The translations under genes were made by a program, and so were the position numbers. From an uncultured bacterium (GTDB taxonomy: Bacteria; Actinomycetota; Coriobacteriia; Coriobacteriales; Eggerthellaceae): a stretch of 35,422 nt of DNA. This document shows positions 1-7,632 of the stretch, piece after piece. The stretch covers positions 1 to 35,422 of the forward strand of contig CAJMOJ010000010.1 in the NCBI GenBank assembly GCA_905215035.1. Reading direction: 5' to 3'. How positions within the stretch are numbered: position 1 is the first letter of the stretch; every line of letters begins with the position of its first letter. The notes below the pieces were generated by a model that ran no database searches, was not told where the DNA came from, and saw only the letters and a program-made list of their open reading frames with translations.

Positions 1-1599
1 CACCATAGTCATAGGGTTTCCCATCAACTAACAAGTTCCAATCAGTGATCTTATAGGTATTAGTTCCTACATCAGCGGTTAAGTCAATCTCAACCATAGA
101 GATTGACTCACCCTTATCGTTTATCGCAGTACCATCAAACTTAAACCCTGAAGCTCCTTTGTTATTACCAAGGGAGCCACCAGTCATTTGTACCTGTAAG
201 CCAGGAGCACCGGCATCGTAGAATTTATTAATTTTATCATCACGGGTTGTGGGAATCAGTGTACCGCCCGTTAGAATAATCTGATACGCAGAACTATCTT
301 GAGCATCGCAGGCACCACCAAACCCATTACCATGACTTCCACCCCAGGACTCGACACATCCTCCATTAATGCGAATGTTTCCTGAGGCGGCAGATAAGCC
401 CGCACCAATACCGGCTCCATGGTAAGCACCATAGGCAATTACACGACCACCATTAATTGTAATCCATTCATTGGGTCCTGTGCCGTTGCCACATTTTGCA
501 CCACCAATACCTGCACCTGTATTTGGTTCAGGTGCAGTTACGAAAAATGGGAAATCGTCGCCGTTGACAGCTCTAACGTATCCGCCATCAAACGTCATAT
601 TGCCGCCAGCTTCTCCTTGATTTAATTGATTGTTTTGGCTGTATATTCCTATATCGTTGCCACCTATTGCAGCAGCAGATTGATACGCTGATCCAAGTGC
701 ATACAACTCTCCAGGATTGTTGCTATCGAGCTCAGAGAGTGGATCGCCTTTAGTGACGTTCTTTCCATTAAGGAGGGTGCAGTCATAAGGGACTACGCCA
801 TTTTCAGGTGTGATGTGAGTGCCGTCAGAGGTAATGTTTCGAACCGTATCGTCAACAAGGAGGTTAGTACCGCTAGGGCAATGGATTGCGGCATGAATGA
901 TGTTGTTACTATCAAGCTTATTCTTGGTTCCGTCACCAAGAATCAAAGTTAGAGATGCACTTGGTTTGATGTCTATTGGTGCACCATTACGGATGTGGAT
1001 ATTTTCAAGCTGCATATGAGCAGAAACACCAGCAGGAATAATAAATCCTATAGCAGAAGGGTTTTGGAGATATCCTGCATCATCACCACTTGCAATCTTT
1101 GTTTGATCAGTATTTTGAATTGCAAAGTGCTTGCTTGTATTAACCGTAATTGTTTTAGCATTTGTGTCATAAGCAAAATCAGCAGTGCTAATGGTATCTC
1201 CGTCGATGCCCCAAAGGGTGTAATCACCAAGGCTAAACTTTCCTGTTTGATCAGCTTGAGGTGTTGCTGATAGTACTGGTGCAACCAAAGGTGAAACTAA
1301 TAGAGAATTAGTAATGCTTTGCGTATTGGATTGTTGAGATTGATTTTCGGAATCTGGGGGAGAGGCAACATCTGTAGTTGCAGGATCCGATTGTGTGAAG
1401 TTCGGATCAGAAGTGTCAGATGCAGTAGTACTAGAATCTGCATCAGGTGAGGTGTCAATTACCTCGCTGGGGGGGTCTTCTTTTCTAAGCTTTCTTCGCC
1501 TAGTGCAATACTGCTCCAATTAGGAATGGTTAGACCACATACTAATATGGCAGCTAGAGCACAGCGGAGTAAAGCTTGTGTGCGTTTAGTCTTTAACAC
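1..1599 (-). CDS. Large secreted glycine-rich surface protein, frameshifted at a poly-C tract (partial, runs off left edge)
   Basis: A GTG at 1599 follows a strong AAAGGAGG site and begins a clear signal peptide: positive start VLKTKRTQ, then a hydrophobic stretch ALAAILVCGL. This frame hits TAA at 1461-1459 after 46 codons. A second frame is open from about 1519 to the window edge; it encodes a Ser/Thr/Asp-rich linker and then a long extracellular-type region with glycine motifs such as GAGIGGA and GAGIGAGL and turns like INGGRVIAYG, typical of repetitive, probably beta-helical adhesin-like wall proteins. The two frames meet at a C7 run on the coding strand (1469-1475); C8 would join signal peptide and body in one frame. 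As written the gene is off. The C-terminus and any sorting signal lie outside. Surface protein is well supported; the exact family is not recognised. Confidence 0.7.
1469..1475 (-). repeat. Poly-G/poly-C homopolymer, candidate slipped-strand switch
   Basis: Seven G on the + strand are seven C on the coding strand of the surface-protein gene, about 42 codons after the GTG start. Adding one C (or removing two) joins the signal-peptide frame to the long downstream frame. Its position between secretion signal and mature domain is typical of phase-variable surface genes. A homopolymer sequencing error is the alternative. Confidence 0.65.
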
Positions 1600-1684
1600 G
1601 GCTTTTCCTCCTTTGCCCGATAGTAGCTAGGTCTGTATTTGTACATCACTAGCAAGTAGTTTGGCCGTTGTAACCTAAAACTAA

Positions 1685-1690
1685 ATTATA
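1685..1690 (-). promoter_or_regulatory. Possible -10 element of the surface-protein gene
   Basis: A perfect TATAAT on the minus strand lies about 86 bases upstream of the GTG start at 1599. The -35 region at the usual distance is poor, so this is only a candidate. The 1600-1788 interval otherwise holds nothing recognisable. Confidence 0.3.
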
Positions 1691-1788
1691 TAGTGGCAAT
1701 ATAGCATGGCGAAAACGTGAGGTAAAGAAATAAGCAACCTGTGCTGCAGGATCAGTTCGGCTTTGGAGCACTATGTACTGCTCACCTC

Positions 1789-1819
1789 TTGACCTTGTCG
1801 TAACGTCAAGGTGCATGAT
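1789..1819 (+). promoter_or_regulatory. MerR-type promoter with 19-bp spacer and operator palindrome
   Basis: TTGACC (1789-1794) and CATGAT (1814-1819) are separated by exactly 19 bases, the overlong spacer typical of MerR-activated promoters. The spacer region carries an inverted repeat, CTTGAC (1788-1793) and GTCAAG (1805-1810). It lies just upstream of the TipAS-type regulator, so autoregulation is likely. Confidence 0.75.
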
Positions 1820-1856
1820 GGATTGCGTAGGGAATGGATGTAAGAGGAGGCCTGTT

Positions 1857-2681
1857 TTGATTGATGAGGTTGTTTCGGGTAAGGCTGACAAAGCTCATAT
1901 GGACAAGACTAATCGGCATTACACCATTGGTGAGCTTGCAGAATTGGCGGGTGTGAGCACGCGTACCTTGCGTCACTATGAAAGCCTAGGGCTTCTGGTT
2001 CCGCAGCGTGCGCACAATAGGTATCGCTCCTATAGTGAAGCGGATGCTAAAGTACTGGCACAGATTCAAGCTATGAAGCTATGCGGTCTTCCGCTCGCGA
2101 CAATCAAGCAGCTGATACAGGCAGCCCCATCGCCTGCTGATATTTATAGAGAACTCACTGTACATTTGCAGGCTTTACGTGCTCAAGGCGAGTCGCTCAA
2201 CGCATCCATTCAAAGAACGCAAGCATCGCTTGCAGCTATAGAAAGGTTGGAACACATGAGTACCAACGATGCTTTTGAAGAGTTGAAGGCACAAGGAATT
2301 AAGCAATTTGAAGAAACATATGGGCAAGAAGCACGTGAGCTATATGGTGACGAAACAATCGATGCATCCAATAAACGTATGATGAGTCTTTCTCAAGATG
2401 AGTGGGACGCAAAAGAGCTTTTGGAGGAGAGTATTAAGGTTCAGTTGCGCCTCGCTTTTGCTGACGGGAATCCAGAGAGTGAAGCAGCCCGCGAACTAGC
2501 ACGCATGCATGAGCATTGGATTGCTATTCATTGGGGAAACACTGATGATAAGAGGGCGTATCTTGGTCTTGTTCAGGGGTATCTTGCAGATCCTCGGTTT
2601 GTGGCTTACTACGATAATGCAGCAGGAGCGGGCGCTACTGAATTTTTAGTGCAGGCAATTACTGCCTATCAAGCGAGTTGA
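1857..2681 (+). CDS. MerR family regulator with TipAS ligand-binding domain
   Basis: Likely a drug- or stress-responsive activator. The N-terminal MerR helix-turn-helix (about residues 22-88, starting YTIGELAELAGVSTRTLRHY) is followed by a coiled-coil dimer helix (about 100-133) and a C-terminal helical domain with the FEELKAQGIKQFEE...YG pattern of TipAS domains, which bind thiopeptides and related ligands. I place the start at TTG 1857 because AGGAGG lies at 1845-1850 with six bases of spacing, giving 274 residues; ATG 1899 is the fallback. The in-frame ATG at 1773 lies upstream of the promoter and cannot be on that transcript. The 3' end overlaps the convergent hydrolase by 23 bases. The target other than itself is not evident. 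Confidence 0.85.
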   Translation: MIDEVVSGKADKAHMDKTNRHYTIGELAELAGVSTRTLRHYESLGLLVPQRAHNRYRSYSEADAKVLAQIQAMKLCGLPLATIKQLIQAAPSPADIYRELTVHLQALRAQGESLNASIQRTQASLAAIERLEHMSTNDAFEELKAQGIKQFEETYGQEARELYGDETIDASNKRMMSLSQDEWDAKELLEESIKVQLRLAFADGNPESEAARELARMHEHWIAIHWGNTDDKRAYLGLVQGYLADPRFVAYYDNAAGAGATEFLVQAITAYQAS

Positions 2682-3585
2682 TAAACGCTTCAATGCATTC
2701 ATTAATTGCGATGGGGTTATCGCAATTAGAATTATGTCCGGCATTCGGGATCCAATGAACCTGAGTGCCGGTGTTTTTCTCCCATGCTCGGTTGTAGCGT
2801 TTTGCTGAACCTGCCTTATCTTCTTCTCCGCAGATAAGGAGATAAGGGCATGGAATGATATAAGGACGATTTGCTTCTACAGCATCAGCAAGTACCATAA
2901 ATCCATGAGCTGCAAGTTCGCAGTATTCTCGTTTTTGATAATCAAGCATCATGTCACGCATAATATTTTGTGCGTAAGGAGTGACTGTGTTACCTGTAGA
3001 GCCAAGGCGCACTAAGGTCTTCCACGGGATTGAAAGATACATGAGTTTAGTGTGATGAAGCGCAGCAAGTTCCCAACCAGAATAATATTGTTTTTGCAGT
3101 GGGCATGAATCAATCGAAACAAATCCTTTGGCACAAGAAGGATATAACTCCATAAAAACTTGTGCTGTATAGCCACCCATTGACTGGCCAATGAGAATAG
3201 GGTGCTCGATGTGTTCTTGTTCGCATATATCATGCAACCATGTGGCAAGATCATCCATCGTCCACGTTAGGTTAAACGGACGAGATAATCCGTGCGATGG
3301 GGGATCCCAAACAAGAATATGGGCTCGATCGATAAAATATTCGACCTGTTTTTCAAAGAGTCTATGGTCTGCGGTAAGTCCAGGCAAAAAGATAAGCCAG
3401 GGACGAGAGGCGTCATCATCTTGTACTTGAGCGTCCGATTGAGAATGCGACCGCGGGTGAGGTTGCGGATGGGGAAGAGGTTGGGCTTGGGGATACGATT
3501 GGGGATGTGATGGGGTGCTTACCCAGTAGGTAATGGTGCCCTGTGGTGTAGAGAATGTCTTTTGAGTAAGCTCATCGCAAGTCAT
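2659..3585 (-). CDS. Alpha/beta hydrolase
   Basis: Serine hydrolase of the alpha/beta fold, 308 residues from ATG 3585, which has AAAGG a few bases upstream; a TTG at 3669 would add 28 poorly conserved residues. Visible elements are the oxyanion region FLPGL (about 66-70), DPPSHGLS, the nucleophile elbow GQSMGG with Ser135, the acid in CGEEDKAG (Asp256) and His284 in NAGHNSN. Residues about 25-60 form a Pro/His/Gln/Ser-rich low-complexity stretch between the first strands. The substrate cannot be told from sequence; esterase or lipase-like activity is the family expectation. It is convergent with the MerR gene and overlaps its end. Confidence 0.85.
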   Translation of the reverse strand: MTCDELTQKTFSTPQGTITYWVSTPSHPQSYPQAQPLPHPQPHPRSHSQSDAQVQDDDASRPWLIFLPGLTADHRLFEKQVEYFIDRAHILVWDPPSHGLSRPFNLTWTMDDLATWLHDICEQEHIEHPILIGQSMGGYTAQVFMELYPSCAKGFVSIDSCPLQKQYYSGWELAALHHTKLMYLSIPWKTLVRLGSTGNTVTPYAQNIMRDMMLDYQKREYCELAAHGFMVLADAVEANRPYIIPCPYLLICGEEDKAGSAKRYNRAWEKNTGTQVHWIPNAGHNSNCDNPIAINECIEAFINSLDRQ

Positions 3586-3724
3586 AGAAGCGCCTTTCAG
3601 GGCTTTCGAATCAACAAGATCAGGGTACCATAGAGATCGCGGTATCATAGATTTGCGCAGAGGTTTCAATCAAAAATATCGCAGAGGCATATCTTTTAAG
3701 AGATTCTTATGAGGAAGTGATGAT

Positions 3725-4192
3725 GTGGCCACTACCGTATATGCTCAGTTTATGGCACGTGATGGTTTGGGGTTGTGGGAAGTAACGAGCGCTGGCATTA
3801 CTGTCAATGGAGAGTTCTGGCGCTTTAGCGACTCATCGTCAGTAATTTGTGCCATTACGCCGGGCCATACCGAGACACACACGAGCATAACCGAAGAAAA
3901 TGACGGCTTTGGCGCATGGGCGGCATTGGCGGTTTATCAAGAAACAGGCAGTGTAAAGGATGCGGGACTTGCAGCTTGGGCGCTTGGTGGCAAGCAAACA
4001 TACACCAATGTTGAGCATCGCGAAATTAGTGGAACTATTCAGCTTTCTATTAATGGGCTTGATCGGTCGCGTGAGTCTAACTGTTCGCTACGCTATCGTG
4101 AAGAAGGACGATGGATTCAGGCAGATGCAGTGCAGGCGTTTGCCAATGCTACTAAACGTGCGATTGGGGAGTATCGTGAGCGCCATATCTAG
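3725..4192 (+). CDS. Hypothetical protein, unknown family
   Basis: 155 residues starting at GTG 3725 with GAGGAAG just upstream. I do not recognise the family. There is no signal peptide or membrane segment. The protein is mixed alpha/beta, with an N-terminal part rich in Gly, Trp and Thr (GLGLWEVTSAGITVNGEFW) and a helical C-terminus (DAVQAFANATKRAIGEYRERH). It stands alone, divergent from the hydrolase and convergent with the Xre/membrane-protein pair. Start and stop are well defined and codon use matches neighbours, so it is probably real. Confidence 0.65.
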   Translation: MATTVYAQFMARDGLGLWEVTSAGITVNGEFWRFSDSSSVICAITPGHTETHTSITEENDGFGAWAALAVYQETGSVKDAGLAAWALGGKQTYTNVEHREISGTIQLSINGLDRSRESNCSLRYREEGRWIQADAVQAFANATKRAIGEYRERHI

Positions 4193-4222
4193 CCTGACGA
4201 CAAGCTTAGACCAATCGTTTGA

Positions 4223-4786
4223 CTAATCCTCTAGTTCACGTTCTATCTCGCGGCGACGCTTGATTGCGTCATGAATAGTAAGTGCGATCGCACAAAATCC
4301 AACAGCGAAACCTATACCAAAAAATACAACGCCAATAGCAAAGTCTCCCAGCCATGCTACCTGGCCAATGCCCACAATTTGAATTTCAGCGATAATGCGC
4401 ATGCATGAAGTGAGCACACCAACGATTACTCCACAGGCAAGAGCAAAGATGCTTACATAGTCCCAGGGGATAGTATCTACTTCAGCAAAGCGTTTATAGC
4501 TAGAGAAGGATCCTGATTTTGTCTGCATGGTGATTGAAACTATGCCGGCAAGAAGGATGGTGACTAGGAGAGGAAATTGGACGTGTACTACATGACTTCC
4601 CAGTTCGGTCATAATGGGGTGATCAGTTGTGTAGGCTACTTGATCAAGAAGAATTGCATAATAGAGACTCAATATCGAGCCAATAAGCAAGATATAGGCA
4701 CTGACTTTAGTAGCGCGGTTTTCTTCCGCCTCAAGTCGTTCATCTTTAGGGCCCATAATTTCGTTCCATTTTCGCGTGAGATACAT
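4223..4786 (-). CDS. Four-TM membrane protein in operon with Xre regulator
   Basis: 187 residues from ATG 4786, which has AGGAG overlapping the stop of the upstream regulator gene; the longer frame to 4930 overlaps that gene and is rejected. Four hydrophobic segments are visible: VSAYILLIGSILSLYYAILL, FPLLVTILLAGIVSI, YVSIFALACGVIVGVLTS and FAIGVVFFGIGFAVGFCAIAL, followed by a charged basic/acidic tail. Small Xre regulator plus small membrane protein is a common pair in Gram-positive bacteria; the function is not established and no catalytic motif is visible. Confidence 0.75.
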   Translation of the reverse strand: MYLTRKWNEIMGPKDERLEAEENRATKVSAYILLIGSILSLYYAILLDQVAYTTDHPIMTELGSHVVHVQFPLLVTILLAGIVSITMQTKSGSFSSYKRFAEVDTIPWDYVSIFALACGVIVGVLTSCMRIIAEIQIVGIGQVAWLGDFAIGVVFFGIGFAVGFCAIALTIHDAIKRRREIERELED

Positions 4787-4796
4787 TATCGTGCTC

Positions 4797-5018
4797 CTAT
4801 TCCCAGAAGAGGTCATTAAGTGTTTTGCCGAGTATTTTGCAAATTGCAGTGCAAAGTTTGAGGCTTGGGTTGTAACGTCCTGCTTCAATAAGTCCAATAG
4901 TTTGGCGCGTTGCGCCAACCGCATCTGCAAGTTGTTGTTGTGAAAGACCGGCTTCGATACGGGCTGCCTTCATTCGTTCATTTTTGGCGTCTTGCACGGG
5001 GTTTCTTTCTTTTGTCAT
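4797..5018 (-). CDS. Xre/Cro-type helix-turn-helix regulator
   Basis: 73 residues including a complete HTH_3 domain: MKAARIEAGLSQQQLADAVG, then RQTIGLIEAGRYNPSLKLC and the end ILGKTLNDLFWE. These match the small single-domain regulators that control an adjacent membrane protein gene. The next gene starts ten bases after the stop, so the two are co-transcribed. Palindromes upstream (5054-5067 and 5100-5113) are candidate operators for autorepression. The ribosome binding site at 5018 is weak; an internal ATG at 4973 is possible but would trim the domain's lead-in. Confidence 0.85.
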   Translation of the reverse strand: MTKERNPVQDAKNERMKAARIEAGLSQQQLADAVGATRQTIGLIEAGRYNPSLKLCTAICKILGKTLNDLFWE

Positions 5019-5053
5019 CTTGGTATAGAGTACTTATACATTTATCGTATATA

Positions 5054-5067
5054 TATCTTGCAAGATA
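5054..5067. promoter_or_regulatory. Palindrome, candidate Xre operator
   Basis: TATCTTGCAAGATA is a perfect 14-bp palindrome between the divergent xre and flavin-reductase genes. On the minus strand it falls between TTACAT and TATACG, a plausible -35/-10 pair for xre, as expected of an autorepressor site. Confidence 0.45.
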
Positions 5068-5099
5068 GATGTAACATATATATTGCATGTACATTATAT

Positions 5100-5113
5100 A
5101 TTGCATTTGCAAT
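5100..5113. promoter_or_regulatory. Second palindrome in the xre/flavin-reductase divergent region
   Basis: ATTGCA-TT-TGCAAT is a perfect 6+2+6 inverted repeat sharing the TTGCA core with the palindrome at 5054-5067. The word ATATATTGCAT also occurs twice in this region. It may be a second operator for the Xre protein or for control of the flavin reductase. Confidence 0.35.
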
Positions 5114-5157
5114 ACGTCAAGTATGCATCAAGCATGCATGAGGAGAAGGAAGTCCAC

Positions 5158-5694
5158 ATGAAAGAACATATTGAGGTATTTGATTACAGCAAAACAATTT
5201 TTGAAGCATTACAAAAAGGTGTTCTTCTTACTACGAAAACCGAAGACAAAACCAATACGATGACAATCTCGTGGGGAGCGCTTGGTGTTGAATGGGCAAA
5301 GCCCCTGTTTATCACCTTTGTGCGTACGGGTCGCTTTACCCATCAGCAGTTAGAAAAGAATCCTGAGTTCACCATTAATATCCCTTTGGGTGAATTTGAC
5401 TCCAAAATTTTGGGAATTGCAGGAACCAAGAGTGGTTATGACATTGATAAGATTGCAGAACTTGGCGTTACGCTTGAGGAGCCCGAGATCATTTCTGTTC
5501 CTGGAATTAAAGAACTGCCTTTAACGCTTGAGTGTCGCGTGGTTTATAAACAGACGCAAGATCCGACTCATTTGAAGCCTGAGTATCATGAGCAGTTCTA
5601 TCCGCAAGATGTTCCCGGCTCTCATCATAGTGCTAACAGTGATTACCACACGGCATTCTATGGTGAGATTGTAGATGCTTATATTATTAAATAA
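5158..5694 (+). CDS. Flavin reductase-like, FMN-binding split-barrel protein
   Basis: 178 residues from ATG 5158, preceded by AGGAGAAGGAAG. The pattern is that of the flavin reductase-like domain: ALQKGVLLTTK, NTMTISWGALGVEWAKPLFITFVR, then FTHQQLEKNPEFTINIPLGEFDSKILGIAGTKSG and a C-terminal GEIVDAYIIK strand. Such proteins bind FMN and reduce flavins or act as small flavodoxin-like oxidoreductases. It is a single-gene unit divergent from the Xre operon and faces the Rrf2 gene. The specific substrate cannot be inferred. Confidence 0.85.
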   Translation: MKEHIEVFDYSKTIFEALQKGVLLTTKTEDKTNTMTISWGALGVEWAKPLFITFVRTGRFTHQQLEKNPEFTINIPLGEFDSKILGIAGTKSGYDIDKIAELGVTLEEPEIISVPGIKELPLTLECRVVYKQTQDPTHLKPEYHEQFYPQDVPGSHHSANSDYHTAFYGEIVDAYIIK

Positions 5695-5766
5695 TCACGA
5701 TTAAATAATCAAAAAATGAGTTCTATAACATCTGGTCACTATTTTTGGCGACTTTTAAGGATGTAG

Positions 5767-6225
5767 CTAGCGCGAGGCCCAATCGACACAACCGTCTTGC
5801 CAGGCGCCGTCTTCGAGTAAATCAGAAAGCGGACGCTTGGCCAGACGGTCAAGAAATGCTTCATACCCCTCTTGAAATGATTGGACTACGTGTTCTATAG
5901 CGTCACCAACATGTTCACCATCAGGAAAGATCTTCTCTGGTGTGGATGTTGCGCGAAACATAAAACCTTCAGGCTCAAGTGCTTGGTAAACATCTGCAAG
6001 CGTTATCGTGTCTACGGGACGAGAAAGTTGAAAGCCGCCATCTTTGCTTGCTGAGGATTCAACGAGTCCCCCAATCGCAAGCTTGCGCAGCGTTTTTTTA
6101 AGATACGAATCCGACACGCCCATAACATGAGAGAGTACATGGCTCTTAACCGGGGTGTGTCCTTTTTGCAAAGCTAGCATAAGAAGAACGATGGTGCCTT
6201 GCTCAACGCTGCTGTTAATTTTCAT
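5767..6225 (-). CDS. Rrf2 family transcriptional regulator (YwnA-like)
   Basis: 152 residues with a winged helix typical of Rrf2 proteins: KSHVLSHVMGVSDSYLKKTLRKLAIGGLVESSASKDGGFQLSRP. The three-cysteine Fe-S cluster of IscR/NsrR types is absent; the only Cys is near the C-terminus, so sensing is probably not by an Fe-S cluster. It follows the NAD(P)-binding gene by 22 bases in the same direction, an arrangement like Bacillus ywnB/ywnA. It probably represses its own operon through the half-sites near 6837-6859. Confidence 0.85.
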   Translation of the reverse strand: MKINSSVEQGTIVLLMLALQKGHTPVKSHVLSHVMGVSDSYLKKTLRKLAIGGLVESSASKDGGFQLSRPVDTITLADVYQALEPEGFMFRATSTPEKIFPDGEHVGDAIEHVVQSFQEGYEAFLDRLAKRPLSDLLEDGAWQDGCVDWASR

Positions 6226-6247
6226 TGTTTATCTCCTGTGAGGCATC

Positions 6248-6811
6248 TTACTTATCGAGTTTATTATCGAGCCCATCGATAAGCTGAGTAGCAACATCCT
6301 CAACGCGTACTGGTTTCATGCTTTTAGAGAACAGGCTAAAGAATTTCAGCAAGGGAACCATTTTGGCAAGCGCATCATTTCTACCTGCTCCATAAATGAG
6401 TGTTGGTTCAACTATAGTAACGTGTTTGCCGCTTTTGCGTAACAGTGCGCATGCTTCTGCTTTTGATTGAGTAAATGGTGTGACGACTACACTCCCACTG
6501 CCATATCCAAGGCGTTGGATATCGTGAGCACTTGCTACGGTGTTCATAGCTTTAACCGGTGCGATGTTTTGCTCCGCGCTTTCCATCCCGCCAACAAGAC
6601 AAACCATGCAGTCTACATGGGAAGGAAGAACACTCTCGATAGAAGCAGCATCCGTTGCGTCAGCTTTTGCGGCTTTAACACGTGGATCATTAAAAGGATT
6701 GTTGCCGCTTCGACTAATAAGGAGAAACTGTGCGTCCTTGTCTCGAACCAGCCATTGCTTCACAAGCTCTTTACCAACGTATCCATTTCCACCTAGAATC
6801 ACGATATTCAT
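6248..6811 (-). CDS. NAD(P)-binding oxidoreductase-like protein (YwnB/NmrA-like)
   Basis: 187 residues from ATG 6811, which has TTGGAG seven bases upstream; the frame extends four codons further without a better site. The N-terminal Rossmann motif MNIVILGGNGYVGKEL is intact, followed by VKAAKADATDAASIESVLPS and a mid-protein TIVEPTLIYGAG segment typical of atypical SDR proteins. The length is right for the small YwnB-like group, which lacks a full catalytic set. It is first gene of an operon with the Rrf2 regulator. It may sense NAD(P)H or reduce small quinone-like substrates; this is inference. Confidence 0.8.
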   Translation of the reverse strand: MNIVILGGNGYVGKELVKQWLVRDKDAQFLLISRSGNNPFNDPRVKAAKADATDAASIESVLPSHVDCMVCLVGGMESAEQNIAPVKAMNTVASAHDIQRLGYGSGSVVVTPFTQSKAEACALLRKSGKHVTIVEPTLIYGAGRNDALAKMVPLLKFFSLFSKSMKPVRVEDVATQLIDGLDNKLDK

Positions 6812-6836
6812 AGCGGGCTCCAATCTGTAGATAAAT

Positions 6837-6859
6837 AATATCCAAAGATATTAAATATC
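6837..6859. promoter_or_regulatory. Three alternating half-sites over the -10, candidate Rrf2 operator
   Basis: AATATC (6837-6842), GATATT (6847-6852) and AATATC (6854-6859) form two overlapping inverted repeats covering the -10 box of the operon. This is a natural site for autorepression by the Rrf2 protein encoded in it. Confidence 0.55.
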
Positions 6860-6876
6860 CACAGATTGCCTGTCAA
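6848..6876 (-). promoter_or_regulatory. Sigma-70 type promoter of the ywnB/rrf2-like operon
   Basis: On the minus strand TTGACA (6871-6876) is followed after exactly 17 bases by TAATAT (6848-6853), a near-consensus promoter 37 bases upstream of the ATG at 6811. Confidence 0.8.
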
Positions 6877-6919
6877 GCAACACACCATGCTTGGTTACCA
6901 ATCTGCTAAGATACATACA

Positions 6920-7602
6920 ATGAGTCGCTATGTTCAAAATATTGTGCTTGATCTGGAATTTACTCCTGTGAAGAAGGCTAGCCAAATTAACGGTCTTGGT
7001 TATGAGATTATTCAGATTGGCGCGGTTCGGGTAAGTCCAACAGGTCAGATTATTGACTCATTTGTGTCGTATGTATTCCCTGAATGCAATACTGATGTTG
7101 CACCTCACATTCAATCATTGACTGGAATCAGGACGAGTGATGTGTGTGATGCTGACTCTTTAGCTGATGTGCTTGCGGCGTTTCGTACGTGGGTTGGCGA
7201 TGGGGTAACGCGCTACGTTGCTTGGAGCGGGAGCGATTATGCGCAGTTGTTGAAAGAAACAACTAGTAAAGCAATTAATTCCCTGAAAAGACCTGCCGTT
7301 GGATGGATCTTCAGCGCGTCTATCCTCGCGTTATGGATGTAGGAAATGGGCGCCAGATGTCGCTGCATAATGCAATCGATTGGTATGGCATCAAAGTAGA
7401 TGAAGAAAATCTTCATGGAGCTCTTTATGATGCGCGCGTTACAGCAGAATTGCTGAGTAATTTACTTACTGGTGATTACAAGGAGCAAAAGCAATCCTTG
7501 TCATCAGTGATGTCTGACCAATCGGAAGTTCATGCTTCTTTTACCATAGGAGATAAATTCTCTGCACTTCTTGCGCTTAAAGAGCGTCTTGAAAATAGCT
7601 AA
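6920..7602 (+). pseudogene. DEDDh 3'-5' exonuclease, frameshifted
   Basis: Two frames together encode one exonuclease-fold protein. The first part (from ATG 6920) has the LDLEFTP motif I, GYEIIQIGAV, a FVSYVFPE...HIQSLTGI segment and VAWSGSDYAQL. The second part, in the -1 frame from about 7279, has MDLQRVYPRVM, then SLHNAIDWYGI and the closing motif LHGALYDARVTAELL. All DEDDh residues are present but split between frames. The break maps between 7279 and 7340; restoring one A in the AAAA run at 7286-7289 would give a continuous reading LKKTCRWMDLQRVYP. It is either a recent pseudogene or a sequencing error. It sits directly before the Y-family polymerase gene. Confidence 0.7.
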
Positions 7603-7632
7603 GCTATAAGGCTTCTTGAAATTGGGAAATCT

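Noticed and set aside
1773..1856. N-terminal extension of the MerR regulator from ATG 1773
   Set aside because: The predicted MerR promoter lies within it and a strong ribosome site marks TTG 1857.
4787..4930. Longer start of the four-TM membrane protein
   Set aside because: It overlaps the Xre gene; ATG 4786 has its own AGGAG site and correct spacing.
7279..7310. Programmed -1 frameshift in the exonuclease gene
   Set aside because: Only an AAAAG run is present, no full slippery heptamer or clear downstream stem-loop; a simple indel is more likely.
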